A stretch of DNA of 64,000 bases from Lineolata rhizophorae (lineage: Eukaryota > Ascomycota > Dothideomycetes > Lineolatales > Lineolataceae), in the NCBI GenBank assembly GCA_010093515.1, contig MU001673.1, forward strand, positions 872,049-936,048, in the 5' to 3' direction. The position numbers and the translations under genes were made by a program. The notes beneath the pieces were generated by a model. The model did no database searches. It worked only from the letters and a program-made list of their open reading frames with translations, and was not told the origin of the DNA. This document shows, piece by piece, positions 10,643 through 24,300 of this stretch (positions within the stretch are counted from its first letter, which is position 1; each line of letters begins with the position of its first letter).

Positions 10643-13600
10643 TCATAGAATACTCCTTCGCTTCGAAAACTCCTCGTATGACCGACTAATCGGGCTTTGC
10701 ATGAGCTCGACCTCTCTCGACTGCCTGCCCTTCCGCCACTTCACACCCGGATCGCCGCTCTCCATGTATAAATGCTCGCCCTCCTTACTAACGAACCAGT
10801 TGACCTTGTACTGCTCGCCCTCTGGCCCCGCGCCGCAGCTGCCCGCCAGCACCTCTGCCGGCGGGCTCTGCACCGCCAGCGAGAACAGGTTCGGCGGCTC
10901 CGAGAAGTCGGTGATGAGGCCCTTGTGCACGACGAAGTAGCCGAGGACGGCGACGTTGGTGAGGAAGACGAGGAAGAGGACGAGGTGGAAGCCGAGCTGG
11001 TAGCCGTACACGCCGCCCGACGCGTATTCCTGGGCTCGGATGCTCGCGTTGAAGTACTGATATTGCGGCGTCTCGAGCGCCGCTTTTGAGTAGTTCCAGA
11101 ACGGGACGAAGGGCGCGTTGTTGGTCGACATCAAGAGGGTGCTGCCGGAGAGGACTGCAAGTGCTTCGGCCGGACTAGGCAGTGCGGGGGATAGTTGGGG
11201 TGATCCACCCCATGAAGGAATACGGATCGCGAGTTCGGTGAGGAGTCGGGCATTGGAGGCGTTGCCGTCGGTGATTCCGTAGTTAAGTGCCAAGGAATTG
11301 CCCCATTCAAAGGCAATGTTAAGCCAGTCGCCCGAAAGAGTATCAGCGCCGGAACTTGCATTGTGGAGGCTTTTGATATAGGCCATATCGTCGGGCGGAT
11401 CGTTACAGATAGCCTCAAGGGATCCGCCACTGTCAGAGTTGTTAGCGTCTCCTAACGTAGGCTGTTCGATCTAGACATACCTCTGGCTGGCATTGTAACG
11501 TGTAGAGCAATATGCAGTCAGACTTGCATTCATTTGACACATAAAGTATTGATTTGGGTATTCAGGTGTCTCCGGAGCATTCCCGAGTAAGTATATCGAT
11601 GGGCGACCCCACGGGTAAGCCGTATGGTTTAGGATCTTTCAAAAGCAATCAGATGAGGTCCCTTTCATAGCAGATTAGGTCTTACCGTGTTGTACTCGAG
11701 TGGATACTTAGCAAATACTGACGTTGAGTCAGCCCTATGAATGTCAATACTAACTTAATCAGTACGTACCTGGAGGGTTCGTCCCATATTTTGCGCCCCA
11801 CCCGAAAATATCGTCCACAACTGTTTCGTTTAAGTAACCTTCTTCTGGGGCTTGAGGTGCCGCAGCAGGCCATTGCGCTGGATCTAGAGTCCCATTCCAA
11901 GCCTCGAAAACGATTGGCTCTAGTTCTGTTTCGTTCATATTTGCGCATGTCACACTGATGACAGCACTAGGGACGCTGGCATGGATAGAGTAGATGCCGA
12001 TACCTTCCAAGTCTTCAGGCTGCATGATACCGTTGATCTCGTCTCTTGCAGCACGGATGACTCCTGGATGGGGCATAGCCATGCTGACGTTGTGAACGAC
12101 TCGGTTTTCAGTGGAGGTGTCGGCAACATCTTGGACGTCAATCCAAGACGGTAGTACTGTGGTATTCTCATTAAGAAGAGCGAACCCCTGTGGCCGCGTA
12201 TTGAGATCTGTGGTACCGTCGCCATTGGACGCCACTTCGTCCCAGCTTGAAAGGTACCGTTGGTAGTTGTGATAACTTTGGGCGGCATATTGTATCTGAA
12301 GGCAGGTGGTTCCTTTGGCCGCATCGTCAGAATCTGCAATAGGGGTGCGGCAGTTATCGGCAAGATATGTGGGGTTGGCAAAAGAAGCTCCGACGGTGCC
12401 GGCCAGGAGCTTCTTCTCCCAGCCGCCAAACTTCAACTGTGGCTGAACTTTAGGGACGAAATGTTAGCAATAGAACCCACCGTTTGGCATTTCATACCGC
12501 TACTCAATGGAGTTCCAAAAATGTGGAGTATAAACTAAATAGTCCCAACTTACCTAAAGCATCTGCGGCTGTCGTATATAGCATGGCAACCACGGCTGCA
12601 AACAAGGAGACTACGCCCAAGAGAGACAAGGCGGCATATCGCACACTCTCAAAATGCGTAAGCATTGTTCCGGGTTGCATGATCCAACTCCTCATAGTGA
12701 GCTCGGCCAGAGTGATGCCCTTCCCCTGCGACTTCATGAATGCGCGCCTTGACAGGACTTGTCCTAAAAAGGTCACAAACACCGTTACGAAAGATAATTC
12801 AATGGTCTTTGCGAACAGCGCCGTGAGAAGCGAGGCCGTTGAGTACGTCAAAACGCCGTGACTACCTATCATGCGCCCATATCTGGGGCCTTTGAGAGCG
12901 ATGACCAAGTAGATGCCACTGAAGACACTGGAATACACCGAAAGGACCATGACGCAAATGGACAGCCAATTGGCCCGCCCCTGGTAAAAGTTCTTGTGCG
13001 CCGGACATTCCTCCGTCGGACGAAAGCCTCCTTGAAAAACCAGACAAAGTGTCAGCGAATTGGATTTCGAGACTTCCCCTGAAAGCGCAACTCACCGTCA
13101 TACGCGGACTTGATGCTCCCCGGAGTATTGGGGATCCCGCCCGCACCAGCTAGCCGCTCGTTGTCCGGAATGTGCTGATATGGCTGCCGAAAAGACCCCA
13201 AGCTCGACACAGACGGATGCTCCCTCTGCGATTTGCCAAAACGGCTGTCGAGCAGCCCGCCTCCACCAGGAGACACGCCGGCACCAGCTACGCCTCCCGC
13301 ACCTTCATACCCCGGCGACGGAAGCTGCGGCGAGCTCAGCGACCCCGCCGAAAACTGCCGCGCGTGCCCCGGCGGCGGCGACGTGAGCGAGGGCGTCCCC
13401 AAGAGCGCGGCATCGCTGGCCGGCGTAGCAGGCGACGCGCTTTTGGCACCGACCGGCACTCTCGGTATGCTGTTTATGCTGACGCGCTTCGGCATGCTGA
13501 CCCGGGAGGGGCCCGCCGGCGACCCGACATCTCCCGCGCCCGTCTCGATCCCCAGCCCTCGCACCGCCGTGCCGTCCCCGGTCCTTCTTCCACCCTGCGA

Positions 13601-13903
13601 CGCAAAGCTGCCTGCTCTCTCCTCCTCGTTGTCATCGCGGTCGAGGCTGAGGCGCTCGTGGTGTTCGGTCGGCTCGTCTACGGCGGACGACAGGCTCGTG
13701 TAACCGCCGCGGAAGCCCCTGCGGTGGGTTATATGCGGCGACGCGGGCGAGTAGCTGCCGATGAGCGTCGACGAAGGGGACGCGTCGTCGCCTGCAGCGG
13801 CGGCGGCGGCGGCAGAACTGCCGCCATCCGTTGTGGTTGTCTGCAAAGGAATCGACTCGAATGGATGACGAGCGCGACTCGAATTGGGGTCCGAAGAGGC
13901 CAT
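10643..13903 (-). CDS. Polytopic membrane protein of the fungal 'mcm2-3-5 family' (name is historical)
   Basis: Six exons: 13903-13096, 13030-12554, 12447-11770, 11717-11686, 11635-11481, 11429-10643; 978 residues, phases consistent. Residues 1-~280 are disordered and Ser/Pro/Gly-rich with a poly-Ala run. Three hydrophobic segments follow at about 291-316, 330-365 and 400-425. A large predicted extracytoplasmic domain with many N-x-S/T sites and cysteines spans ~430-850. A last membrane helix is at ~859-884 (GYQLGFHLVLFLVFLTNV), then a cytosolic tail with the family block GLITDFSEPPNLFSLAVQSPP. Homologues in Pezizomycotina are often labelled 'mcm2-3-5', but I see no MCM AAA+ motif here; function is unknown. 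Exon 4 is only 32 nt. An upstream ATG in frame (14113) would add 70 residues. Confidence 0.85.
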
Positions 13904-15398
13904 TTTGTTCCAATGCTCATTTAGAGCTTTTGTCAACTCTTTGCGCTCATTCGTTACCGCATTAACCGGGGGCGTTGGTTTCAGCCTGAGGCCTGGCGCG
14001 GGCTTGTCTTGGAGCTGTTCGCGCGACTGAGTGGTTGGGAGCTCTGGAAGCTCTGGCGGGCGGGCGTCCCAAGCTCCTCGGCAAGGGTAGGTAGGATAGC
14101 TCTGCGAACGCAACGATGTTGGAATCCGCGCAGAAGCGTGAAGTGTTAAAAGTGAGTCTCCATGTGGGAGCAGGAAATGCGTTGCCTTAGGCTCGGAAAC
14201 TCTGGCCAGGAGCCTCGTATCCTAAGGCACAGGTGCCACGCTTGTTGAACGACGCCATGCAGCCGCGTGGCATTCCTTCGCACTTCGAAGCCGAGGGGGG
14301 CTGGCGGGCTTCCCGAACCTCAAGCTATAGTTTCGAAAGCTCAGCCTCGTGCGGCTCTTGCTACAGTAGCAGAAAGTGAACCGAACCGGTGAGTATTACG
14401 CCGAGGAGGCCAATAGAGCGCGAGTCGTAGCACAATGAGCTATTTTGTCCGTCCCCCATGCAGCAGCCAAGAGTGCCGATTGCTGCAAGCCACACCTGTG
14501 CCCTTCATTAGCGGTCGCACAGGATCACGGCCCAAGGCTGTGAAGTCCCGTCTCGAACCTCGGAAGGGTTGCAATAAGTTGTAGTATCAGCGCAAACGTC
14601 TCTGTCCCAGCTTGTCCCGGGCAGGGGGGTTTTGTCGTGCGAAAGCATTGTGTCGAGAAAACGACGAACTGGTACTACTTGAACTTGCAAATCATCGTGG
14701 ACCGAGTCGGAATTAGCGCCGTTGACCCCAACCATTACCAGAGGTCAGGAGCTAGCCTTGTGCTACCTGCACAGTTGGCCCCGCTGTTGCAGAAGCGTGT
14801 GTTGGACGCACGTTTGCCAACAGACGGGAAGGCTAGTTATGCAGACCTATTCCGGGATCAACGTTCGCCACCCGCATTGGCAATATGGCAGTGCTATGTT
14901 CTCGGCGCATCACAGAACACAGACGGATGGACTACTCGTAGCTAGGATTAGAAGTCCCGATGTTTTTCTCTCGAAAGTCGCGCGAGGCGGACCTAATTAC
15001 ATGGGTGACTTCCAAGTTAAAGAATAACCCCGGTGCCCCGAGTGAAAACTACCTTCGTGCCAATGAAGCGCTGGAGACTCCCAAGCAGGAGGATGACCTG
15101 CACTTCACCCGACCTACCAGGGCCCAAACTCCGGCACCTACAACCGCATCTAGGCAGAAGGAAGTTCCTCAGTGCTATCAAGTACATGAAGGAAACGTCA
15201 TTTCTCACTTTCATCGTGGTGAGAGAAGAAATAGACATACAGGAAAGCCGTTGAAAATAGAAAAGGAGAAGAGCAGACCCGACCCAATGCCATAGCCTGT
15301 AACCAGTTCAGCCATCGCCCACTGCCACTGGTTTTGAATGGTTCTCTATGCGCCCGGAAAATGCAGCACACTCCATTCTGTCCGAAAACCAACACCGT
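13904..15398. other. Intergenic region
   Basis: Promoter side of the membrane-protein gene and 3' side of the HECT ligase gene. No gene, tRNA or repeat recognised; open frames at 14637-15295 are short and unbiased. Confidence 0.55.
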
Positions 15399-18300
15399 TC
15401 ACGCAAAACCGAAGTATTCACTACCGGCAGTCATGGCTGTGTACAGTTGTTGACGAAGAGATTCGTAACTCTCATACTCGGGGAGATCAAGCTCTGCAGA
15501 GGAAAAGGTCAGCAATTAGCACACGCATGAAACTGATTGACAAATAAACTTACGGTTGAAGCACGTGTGAGAGCTAGGCAGGCGATCCTTGCTGCCGTAA
15601 TCACGATGAATGTTGAACCGGCTGAAGCCGTTCATGCCCTCGAGTTCACCGAAGCCATTGAGAGGCACTTTGGAGGTCCCGGTGACGAACTGCAAAAGCT
15701 TGGCGCGTTCTTCCTTGTCGAAAGAGCGGACAGCACGCCAGAACCACTGAATTTGTGGCGAGGCCGCGGTGTAATTGTGATACTCGGTATTGTTCTTCCA
15801 GTCATCAACGTCAATGTCGGGCAGACCAGAAATCAATAACTCAAGCTCTTGTTCGTTGAAAATGGAGATGAGTTCGGCCGGGATGATCTCATGGAATCCC
15901 TCAAGGAAGTGCTTGAGTTGTTCTTGAACGGAACCTGTAAGTTTGTACTCGACTACAAGACGAACATAGTCCTGCTTATTGTCTTCCGTTACGGGGATAG
16001 TATGGCCGTTCTCGACAAGGTCGATGACCTGGGTCTCTCCAAATGCCTCGTGTTCGATAGAGAAGGTTTCAGTAATGACGTCGGTGATGTCATTCTCCAG
16101 CATCCAAAGAAGGGACTTATAGTAGTCGAGGTCAAGAGTTTCCATATCCTTGATGCTCACAGGCTTGCCGAGAATGCGCTTGTAGACCGCGCGACTGAAG
16201 TGGCAATCGAGAACACGGTTCTCGTAGAGCGCTTTGCCGAGGATGCGACCGATGAATTTGAAATACTGAAGGTGCTCAGCGTTGATCGCGCTGTCCTTGT
16301 TCGGGTGGAAGGTTGTTCTATCCGAAGCGACAGGGATGAAGAGGGCATAGTTCGGGTCGAACATCTGACGGGAAAGAACTTGGAACCACTCGCGAGTGAC
16401 ACCCCCAGCGTCGACACCCTCTTCCCCATGGAAGCGAATGCTGAGCTTGCCATACTTCATCTCATCGCCCTTCTTGAAGAATAACGAGCGATACGAATCC
16501 AAGAAAACGTTTTCACGGCGGACCGAGAGTTGAAGAGGCGGATGAGGGTGACGAACTTCCGAGCTGCGGTTGTGGAGCTTCCGATGGAAGTAGTTACGCT
16601 TGTTATCGAACTCAAGGACCTTAGAGTTCTTCACTAAGAGGTCGAACGATCCGCTCATCAAGCGAGGGTTGTGGCGGACGAGATCGTTGAGAATCTTGCG
16701 GTGGTCTTCTGTGAACTTGAAGAACAGGCTCTCCATGCGTGACTCTGGTGGCGGAGTGGACATGACGATCTGGCCCTGGGCAGGCTGAGCACCGCTCAAT
16801 GGGACGTCTTTTAGCGTAGTATTCTTGCAGACAACCATCAAGACCTCGATCAAAGGAAGCAAGATTGTCGCGACATTGAACATATTGCCACGCTGGCGGA
16901 TAGCGGTGAGGCATTCGCTAAGCTTGTTCCAAAGCGCGCCAAAAGTCGGATTCTCATAGAGAGTTGAAAGAATATCTTCGCGCTGCTGAGAATCCATGCC
17001 AGTGACACCAGTAGAGGACGGTGCGTCCGGAGCATTCGCACGCTTCGGATCGAACAAATAATCGAGGCCAGTGATGACACGAAGTAGCTTGGCTTGATCT
17101 GAACTAGGAGGGGCAAACTTCGAGAGAGCCATGCCCTGGACGTCTGTAGCCGTCTTAGCCTTGGAAACAGAAGTGCAAAGGTGCTCCAAGTCCTTCAAGA
17201 TAGCTTCACCAAGGTCCTGCGACTGGTTGATAAGCTCACGACCAAATACCTCCTTGGCCCCAGGAATGGCAGAGAGGTTGTTGATCACCGTCAGGGTATT
17301 CGTGAAAGTCTTGTTGTTGCATTCCCGAGCAGAAAATATGTTGACCACAAGGCGAAGATTCTTCTCTGGGACGTCTGGAGGCACCATAGTGCGTGCCTTT
17401 TTCTTTTCCTCCGCCTTGTCGGCAGCCTTGTCCTTGCCTTTTGGCTCCGAGGACTCAGCAGCCGCACCTTCGCCAGTCTCAGGTTGTTCGGCATTGTCTC
17501 CCGCTTCCACCATCTCGGTATCGTTACCCTCAGGAGCTTCCGTGGGTTTATCTTGCTTGTCGTCCGTAGGCTTTTCTTTGTCCTTTTTCAGAAGATTAGT
17601 CAACGGAGAGGTGATCTCTTGGAGAAGCAAGGCCAGATTTTCCATAACGCTCGCGCTCTCAATGATGACGCTGCGATCGAGAAGGTTGAGAAGAGCATTG
17701 AGAGGGAATTTATTGGTCTTGGAGGCCTTCTCTTTGCCTTTCTTCTGAGCCGCCCGTGACATTTCGTGCTCGGTCAAGAAAAAGGATGAAATATGAGGGT
17801 TGGCGTTGTTGAGGAAGATAAGGGCGTTTAGGCATTGTTGAACGATGGCAAAAGGCGACACCTCTTCCGGAACAGCAATACGCTCGGACGCATGCTTCGA
17901 CTGGACAGGGCTCTTATGGGAAAGCGCCTGCCTAGGCTGACGAGCCTTGTGCGTGATTTGCGTAAAACTACGCTCGATGGCACTCATGTCGCTGGAACCT
18001 TCTTGCAAAATCTGGAGCAGGAGGCTGATGACTTCAGCGCGAGATTGGCGATTCTCGCAAAGATTGCGCAGAATAGTGTTCAGAAATCCCTTGGTGCTAC
18101 CCTGTGGAAGCGTGAATAGTAGCCGGACCATGGATGAGACGCCGGCCTTGTCCATGAACTGAATCGCCTGGCGAGGCTTCTTCTTTTGGCCATGATCCTC
18201 GGCACGTTCACGACGGATTGGATTCCCAATAACGTACTCGCCGCCGGTATCAGGAGCTTGGTGTAAACGACGGTCGCCACCCAAGGCGCGAGCTTCGTCC

Positions 18301-21300
18301 GCAATTTCACGAGGAAGGTGAGCGAGAACATCATCATCTTGTTCCATCAAGACGGCCTGGCGAAGGTTGGGATCGAGAGAAGCCAGGAAATTCGCAGCGT
18401 CCATATCCTCGGCGCGATTCTCGGGGGGAGCATTAACGGCAGCGCGACGACGCGCTTCCTCACGCTCGCGACGACGGCGGTCTTGAGCCTCTTGCTGAAG
18501 GAGCTCATCACGAATATCAGCCGGCAAGGCAGCGAGGAACTCGCGGCTAATGTCTGAAGGCTCTTGACCCGCGGCGGCAGCTTGAGAGCGCTGTTCGGCA
18601 ACTTGGTTTAAGACTACGTCCTCACGCAGTTCCTCTGGAAGTGCTTCGAGATACTCCGGGTCGATGCCGAGGCTAGAAATGTTGATTTCCTGGCCACGAA
18701 GGGTGACCATGGCAGCAGGACGCTCAGGCTCCGTCTGGGTTTGTTGCTCGGCAGCTGATGCAGTCGGTTGGACGGGTTCAACGCCCTCCATGTGCTCACC
18801 CGAGTCTTGATCGTCAGAGCCAGCTTGCTCAGCAGCTACACGCTCCGCTTCTTCACGTTCACGCTCGCGTTCCCTAGCCGCAGCGGCCTCACGCTCCGCC
18901 GCCTGGCGCTCTTCGCGTTCCTTACGCTCCCGCTCTTCCCTCTCTTCCCGCTCTTGCCTAGCCTTGGCCTCCGCGGCCTCCTGCTCCTCACGGCGCTTGC
19001 GTTCACGTTCAGCAGCCTCAGCTGCGCGAACCTTAGCAGCCTCAATGGCCGGGGGTACCAGCACCTTGAGGATCGAATTGATAATGCGCTGGCTCTTTTC
19101 ATATGCGTGCTGACCGTAAAGCAAGCGCGCCTCCTCAATCCAGCGGGGTACAGTGGACTGAGTCGTGAAGGCCGTAGCCTGAACCGGATCCTCCCGAGTT
19201 GCGCGCGATTGGACGTCCATTGATCGACCCCTGTGCGTACGGATCTGCGCGCTTAGCGCCGTAGGACCCATCGGACCATCGATTCCGCCCAGGAAGACTT
19301 CCATAGGGTGATCTCTATCAAGGAGATCACGAGGGCCATTTCCAGATGCAATGGCATTGATTAAATTGCTAATCAGAGAGGCCGGATTACCATCGGCGGG
19401 ACCCAGGTGGACTCCCATGCGGCCAGGACCCAACGCCCCACCCATTGCGTGCACCCAATCACTAGCAAGCTCCGGACGGCCTGCAGCATTGGGCCCGTCA
19501 CGTCGCTCACGGGAGAGGAGAGGATTCGTTCCATCATCTTGGGCTCGAGACGGGCCGTGGTTAGGCATACCCCGACTGCGATAGGATGGGACTACGCGGT
19601 GGTCATCAGCTTGATTGCCATTTATGAAACGATCCAGCGCCCAAAAACACAATGGAAGGAGGTAATTGTTTCCATCGTCTCTGGAACTGAGTGCAGGGTT
19701 TAATCCTCAAAATGTCACAAATGGGTAAGACTTACCGAGGTGAGGAGGGAATGTAAAAGGGTTACGAGGATGACCATGGTGATGATGATGATGATGCGGT
19801 ATGCGTCCAGGGAATGGTGAATCATCAACTGCCGTCCAACCATTGGCGCTCATGAGTTCGTCATCATCTGTAAAGATCGTTAGTAGATTCCGCGCTCTCG
19901 GGGGATTCCAAAACCATGTCTCAAACTCACCATCGAAACCCGCATCGTACATGACATCGTCATCATCGTAAATCTCCTCCTCTTCTTCGTCATCTGCGTT
20001 GATCAGCGAGGTTAGCGCGTTCACAAGCAAGAGACAACGTTCAAGTAAATGGTATAAATTACCATCAACATCCTCCTCCTCAACAAACTCGGGATCGCCG
20101 TCAATGTCCAGACCAGCTTCATCAAGGCGCTGGATGAGACCAGGAGGTCCGTTACCAAGGGCACGCACAATATCGTCGATGCCAGTTTCAGCAGGGTCGG
20201 CACGATTCTCCTCGTAATCCGCGGGCATGTCCAAGTCGTCCTCCTCCTCGTCATCGGAGTACCACTCTTCATCGTCTCCATCGCCCGACTGCTCAACCTC
20301 TTCTTCCATGTCCTCCATGTCGTCACCACCCTCATCCCCCGACTCGTCCTCGGAGTCGTCCTCGTCTTCATCTTCCGAATCATCTTGGCCATCTTCGTCG
20401 ATGACAATCTCCATGTTGAAGCCTTCATCCCCAGGAACCCCCTCAATGGGGCCTACGCCAGCAATCTCTTCATCGTCACTACTAGGCTCTTCGCCCTCTC
20501 CCATCTCCTCATCTTCTAGGTAGACATCGCTGCCGTACTCCTCTTGATCGTACATGTCCTCGTCATCGTCCTCTTCATCGGACTCCGACTCCGACTCCTC
20601 GCCGCGACCAGGCTCGAACATTCCCAGTGTCGAGTTCCTAAAAAGATCAGGAGTCTCTTCGCGATCATCATCAAGCGAGATAGATGAAGCCGAGGAAGAC
20701 GCGTCCTCTTCAGCAGAGCCACTAGCAGAAGTAGCAGAATTGCTGGAGTCGACCGCAGTCTGAGTGAGGAAGCTTAACGGGCGGAGAAGGTACTTGATTG
20801 CTCGCTTGGCATTGGGATAGTTGACATCAATATCTGCCAATGCCGAGTCGAATGTCGGAATGAAATGCTTCTCATACATGAGACGTGCCAGCTGCTTTTG
20901 GGACCCCTGTAATCCTTCCATGTGAGTCATGCTAGGGTTGCCTAGCGGCTTAGAAGTCAACATGCGACTGAGAAGATCGGCCAAGCAAAGAAGCCGTGAA
21001 TATCTCATTTCGGCAGGCTCCGATGATCCATGTGCATCCTTGATCGCCTTTAGGCAACAGTCCAAAACTAGCTTGCGGGAATAGAACAATTCTGGCTCGT
21101 CCTCAGACTCCTTTGGGTCGTTGCTCTTGGAAGCACCACGCTCTTGCGTCCTCGAACAAAGGCCAGTAATGACAGATATGGCCCAGTTAGATGTAGAGTA
21201 CTTCTTCCGCGCAGGGAGGTCCGTGGTTTCGGCATGACCCAATGACCCAACCGGAATCAAGGTCGTGAGTAGATAATTAAGAATGACTGAGCGGGGCTTA

Positions 21301-24300
21301 GAAGGCGTCGTATGCGGGTCGTGCTTGCGCCTAAAATTGATAAATTCAACCTTGCAACGGTTATAGCAGCTGAGAAGTTCAGAGAGACACTGCAAGACAA
21401 AGCAGCGGTACATATAGATGGGATGGTCCTCGGGTTTGAATTCAGGTTTCTCGAACTTCTTTTGCTCCACCGGAGGGGGCGGACTGCCTGCTGATGTAGA
21501 GTGGTCATCACCATTCGTCATTTCGACATCCATAGGCGTCTCTTCCTTCTGAGGCTCCTTTCGGGTAGCGGACACATCCTTGTCTTCAACATCCTTGTAT
21601 GCAAGAAGCTCACAAAGCAGGTAATGAATAACGCCCTCAGGGTTTTCCACAAATGGGAATTTGTGCTCGTGAGTTTTGCCCTTTTGTTCGTCCTCAGTCT
21701 TCTCCGCCTCGTCAGGGCTAGTCGATTCTTCCACAGCTTCGGTCTTGTCCTTTGACTCACTAGGAGCACCCGTTTGGTCAGAAGACTCCGCGGAAGGCTG
21801 ATTAAATTTATTTTCTTCCTTCTTGAGAACCAACAGTTGCGGACGTTGGTTAGGCTCGTAGCGTGCTAGCATCAACTTTTCATTGACGACTTCGACAAAG
21901 ATCTCGGGATTCCGAAGAACAAGGTGGAAAGCCTGCCGGGTAAAGGACGTTGTATCCGTCTGGCCCCGCTGGCGACCTTCAAACATTGCTTGGATTTCGC
22001 TTCGCATGACCTGGCGAACCGTCTCTTCGTCCTCAATAATGTGGCGCAGGATTAGTAGAAATGATCCCTGGAGTTTCTCATTGGTTGCTCCTGAAAGCTG
22101 GCGTATCATAAGGAATAACCGCTGAATGTTGCGCTTTTGTCCCAGCCTCATGGCGAGATTCCGATTGCGGGTGAGGATGACGAGCACGCGCACGACAGAC
22201 AACGCCAGAGATTCGTCCTTTCCAATCTTGGGCAAAATCTCAAGAATAGCTTCCAAAAGTCGTGACTGGTTATCATACCAGACCACTGGGTCTGCAGCCT
22301 CTATAATAGGGCTCTCAGGCCGAGTATTGTCACCATTGGCCGGCGGCGGCGACCAGCGAATCATCTTAGGCTGCTGGTCCTCACGAAGCAGGCACTCTAC
22401 AACCAGTAGCACTTTGCCGATCCACTGGACAGAATTCTCGGCTTGCTGTGCCGGATATGCCCGAACGAAGTCAATCAGGTTGCCAATATTGAGCTGCAAC
22501 TCGTTGAGTGACGCCCGGAAGAACGCGGGATCCTGAATGTTCAAGCCTAGAAGGTGTGAATAAGCTGCGATTTTCTTGCCCTCGGACCGAAGATCATCGC
22601 CAGTATTGAGCGAAATGAGCGAAGATATCAGAGTGCTAGAAATGTCACCACGCAACCCATCCGGATCGGGGGCCTTGTGAACGGCAGCCGAAATAAGGTC
22701 GGCGAGTTCAAAGGTAACGTCGTCGTGGACGTTGAGAATGTCTAATGAACGCTCAATGAGTTGCGACCTAAGATCCGCACGCTCATCGTCGAGGTCATCG
22801 ATAGTGATCCACTCAGCGACCTTCGCATTTTCCGGTGGGGGGCGGGATGCGGGAGCTGGGGGGACTGGCGACGAACGTTGAGAGTCCAATGCCGACAATA
22901 ACATCGGGCCAAACGGCTCCCCAGAGACAGAAAGTGACGCGGGAAGGCCTTGATTGTCTCCGTCGGAACCTTCTCCAACAGCAGATGTCTCATTATCTGA
23001 CGATTCCGTTTGAATAAGGGGATCTGCGGCTACAGAGTATTGAGCGGGTGTCTCTGACGGAGCCGAAGGTACGGAACTGGTAGATTCTGAAGGCGGAAGA
23101 GGTCGAGGAGACGACAGCTCGGTGGGCGGAATAGGGTTGCGAACCATACGAGGCTGAGTACGCTGTGCTCGACAATATTCCCTCGCCGCGTGCTGCTGGT
23201 TATTGCAACGGAAGAGAGCCTCTCGAATGAGATCGTCGTCATACTTGTATTTGTCATTCTTGAGGTTCTCAAATGTATCATTCGCTGGGCCCCTCCACTT
23301 CTTAGGGACCATTTTCTGGCGAGTTGGCTGCTTCTCAGACCGCTTTAATGCTCCAACCTCATGCTCCGCGTCAAAAATGCACTGCATAATCCTCACAATC
23401 GTCTTGACGATGGAGGTCGTAGCATTGTCCATGAGAGGGGATTCCCAAAGCTTCCGCACGGGGCCGACTATCGAGTGACGGATTTCGACGATGAACTGGG
23501 AAGTTTGAAAGAAATCCGCGCGCTCCCTGTCCCGATCACGCGTTGCTAACGCTGAAGTCTGAGGTGCATCGTGAATTGCTTTTCCATGCGCAAGTTGGCT
23601 GAAGAACGATAGAATGATCTTCATTCCACCTAGGCTTAGATTGAGAAGCGCGTCCATCTCCGAATCCGTTTCCTGCTGCGACCCCGTTTTCCGCTGCGTA
23701 ATGAGCGAAGCTTCATGATGGAAGGTGTCCAGACAATCTGAAAGGGCAGACAAGCCACGACGATCCTTAAAGGCTTGCAGTACAGCGGTCAAGGTCGGCT
23801 GAATTGGCCGATCAAGTGCATCCTGAGTATCTATCATAAGCTGCGAGATAGTCGACAGAATGACTATCAGATAAGAGTATCGATCTTTCACCGATAGAGA
23901 ATCCTTAGCAGGCCCAAATTGTAGTTGTGCACATGCTGTCTTCGCAATTTCATCCGCGACCATCATTGCATTCTGTTTCTGGTAGGAATCTGGCTGACGG
24001 CGAGCTAGGATCATCTTGCCGAGGCATCCAAGAACAGGTATGATCGACGTAGGAATGCGGCCTAGGAGATAGCGCAGAATCTGAGTATTTTTGAATGCGG
24101 CACTATCCTTCTCTTGCTGCGAGATGGAAGGCTGCCGCGCAGGATCCTGAGTCGATGAGCTAGATTGGCCCTCTTGCTCGCCAGACTGTTCACGATTTTC
24201 TCCATCAATTGCCGGGACATCAGCAGCGAGTCCAAGGATACGATCAGCTTCTTCGGAGTAGCTCTTAACTCTAGTCGCGCGATCCCAGTGTTTGGGAGTC

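Noticed and set aside
10643-13903. MCM helicase identity implied by the usual database name of the membrane protein
   Set aside because: No Walker A/B, arginine finger or MCM box visible; the protein has membrane helices and glycosylation sites.
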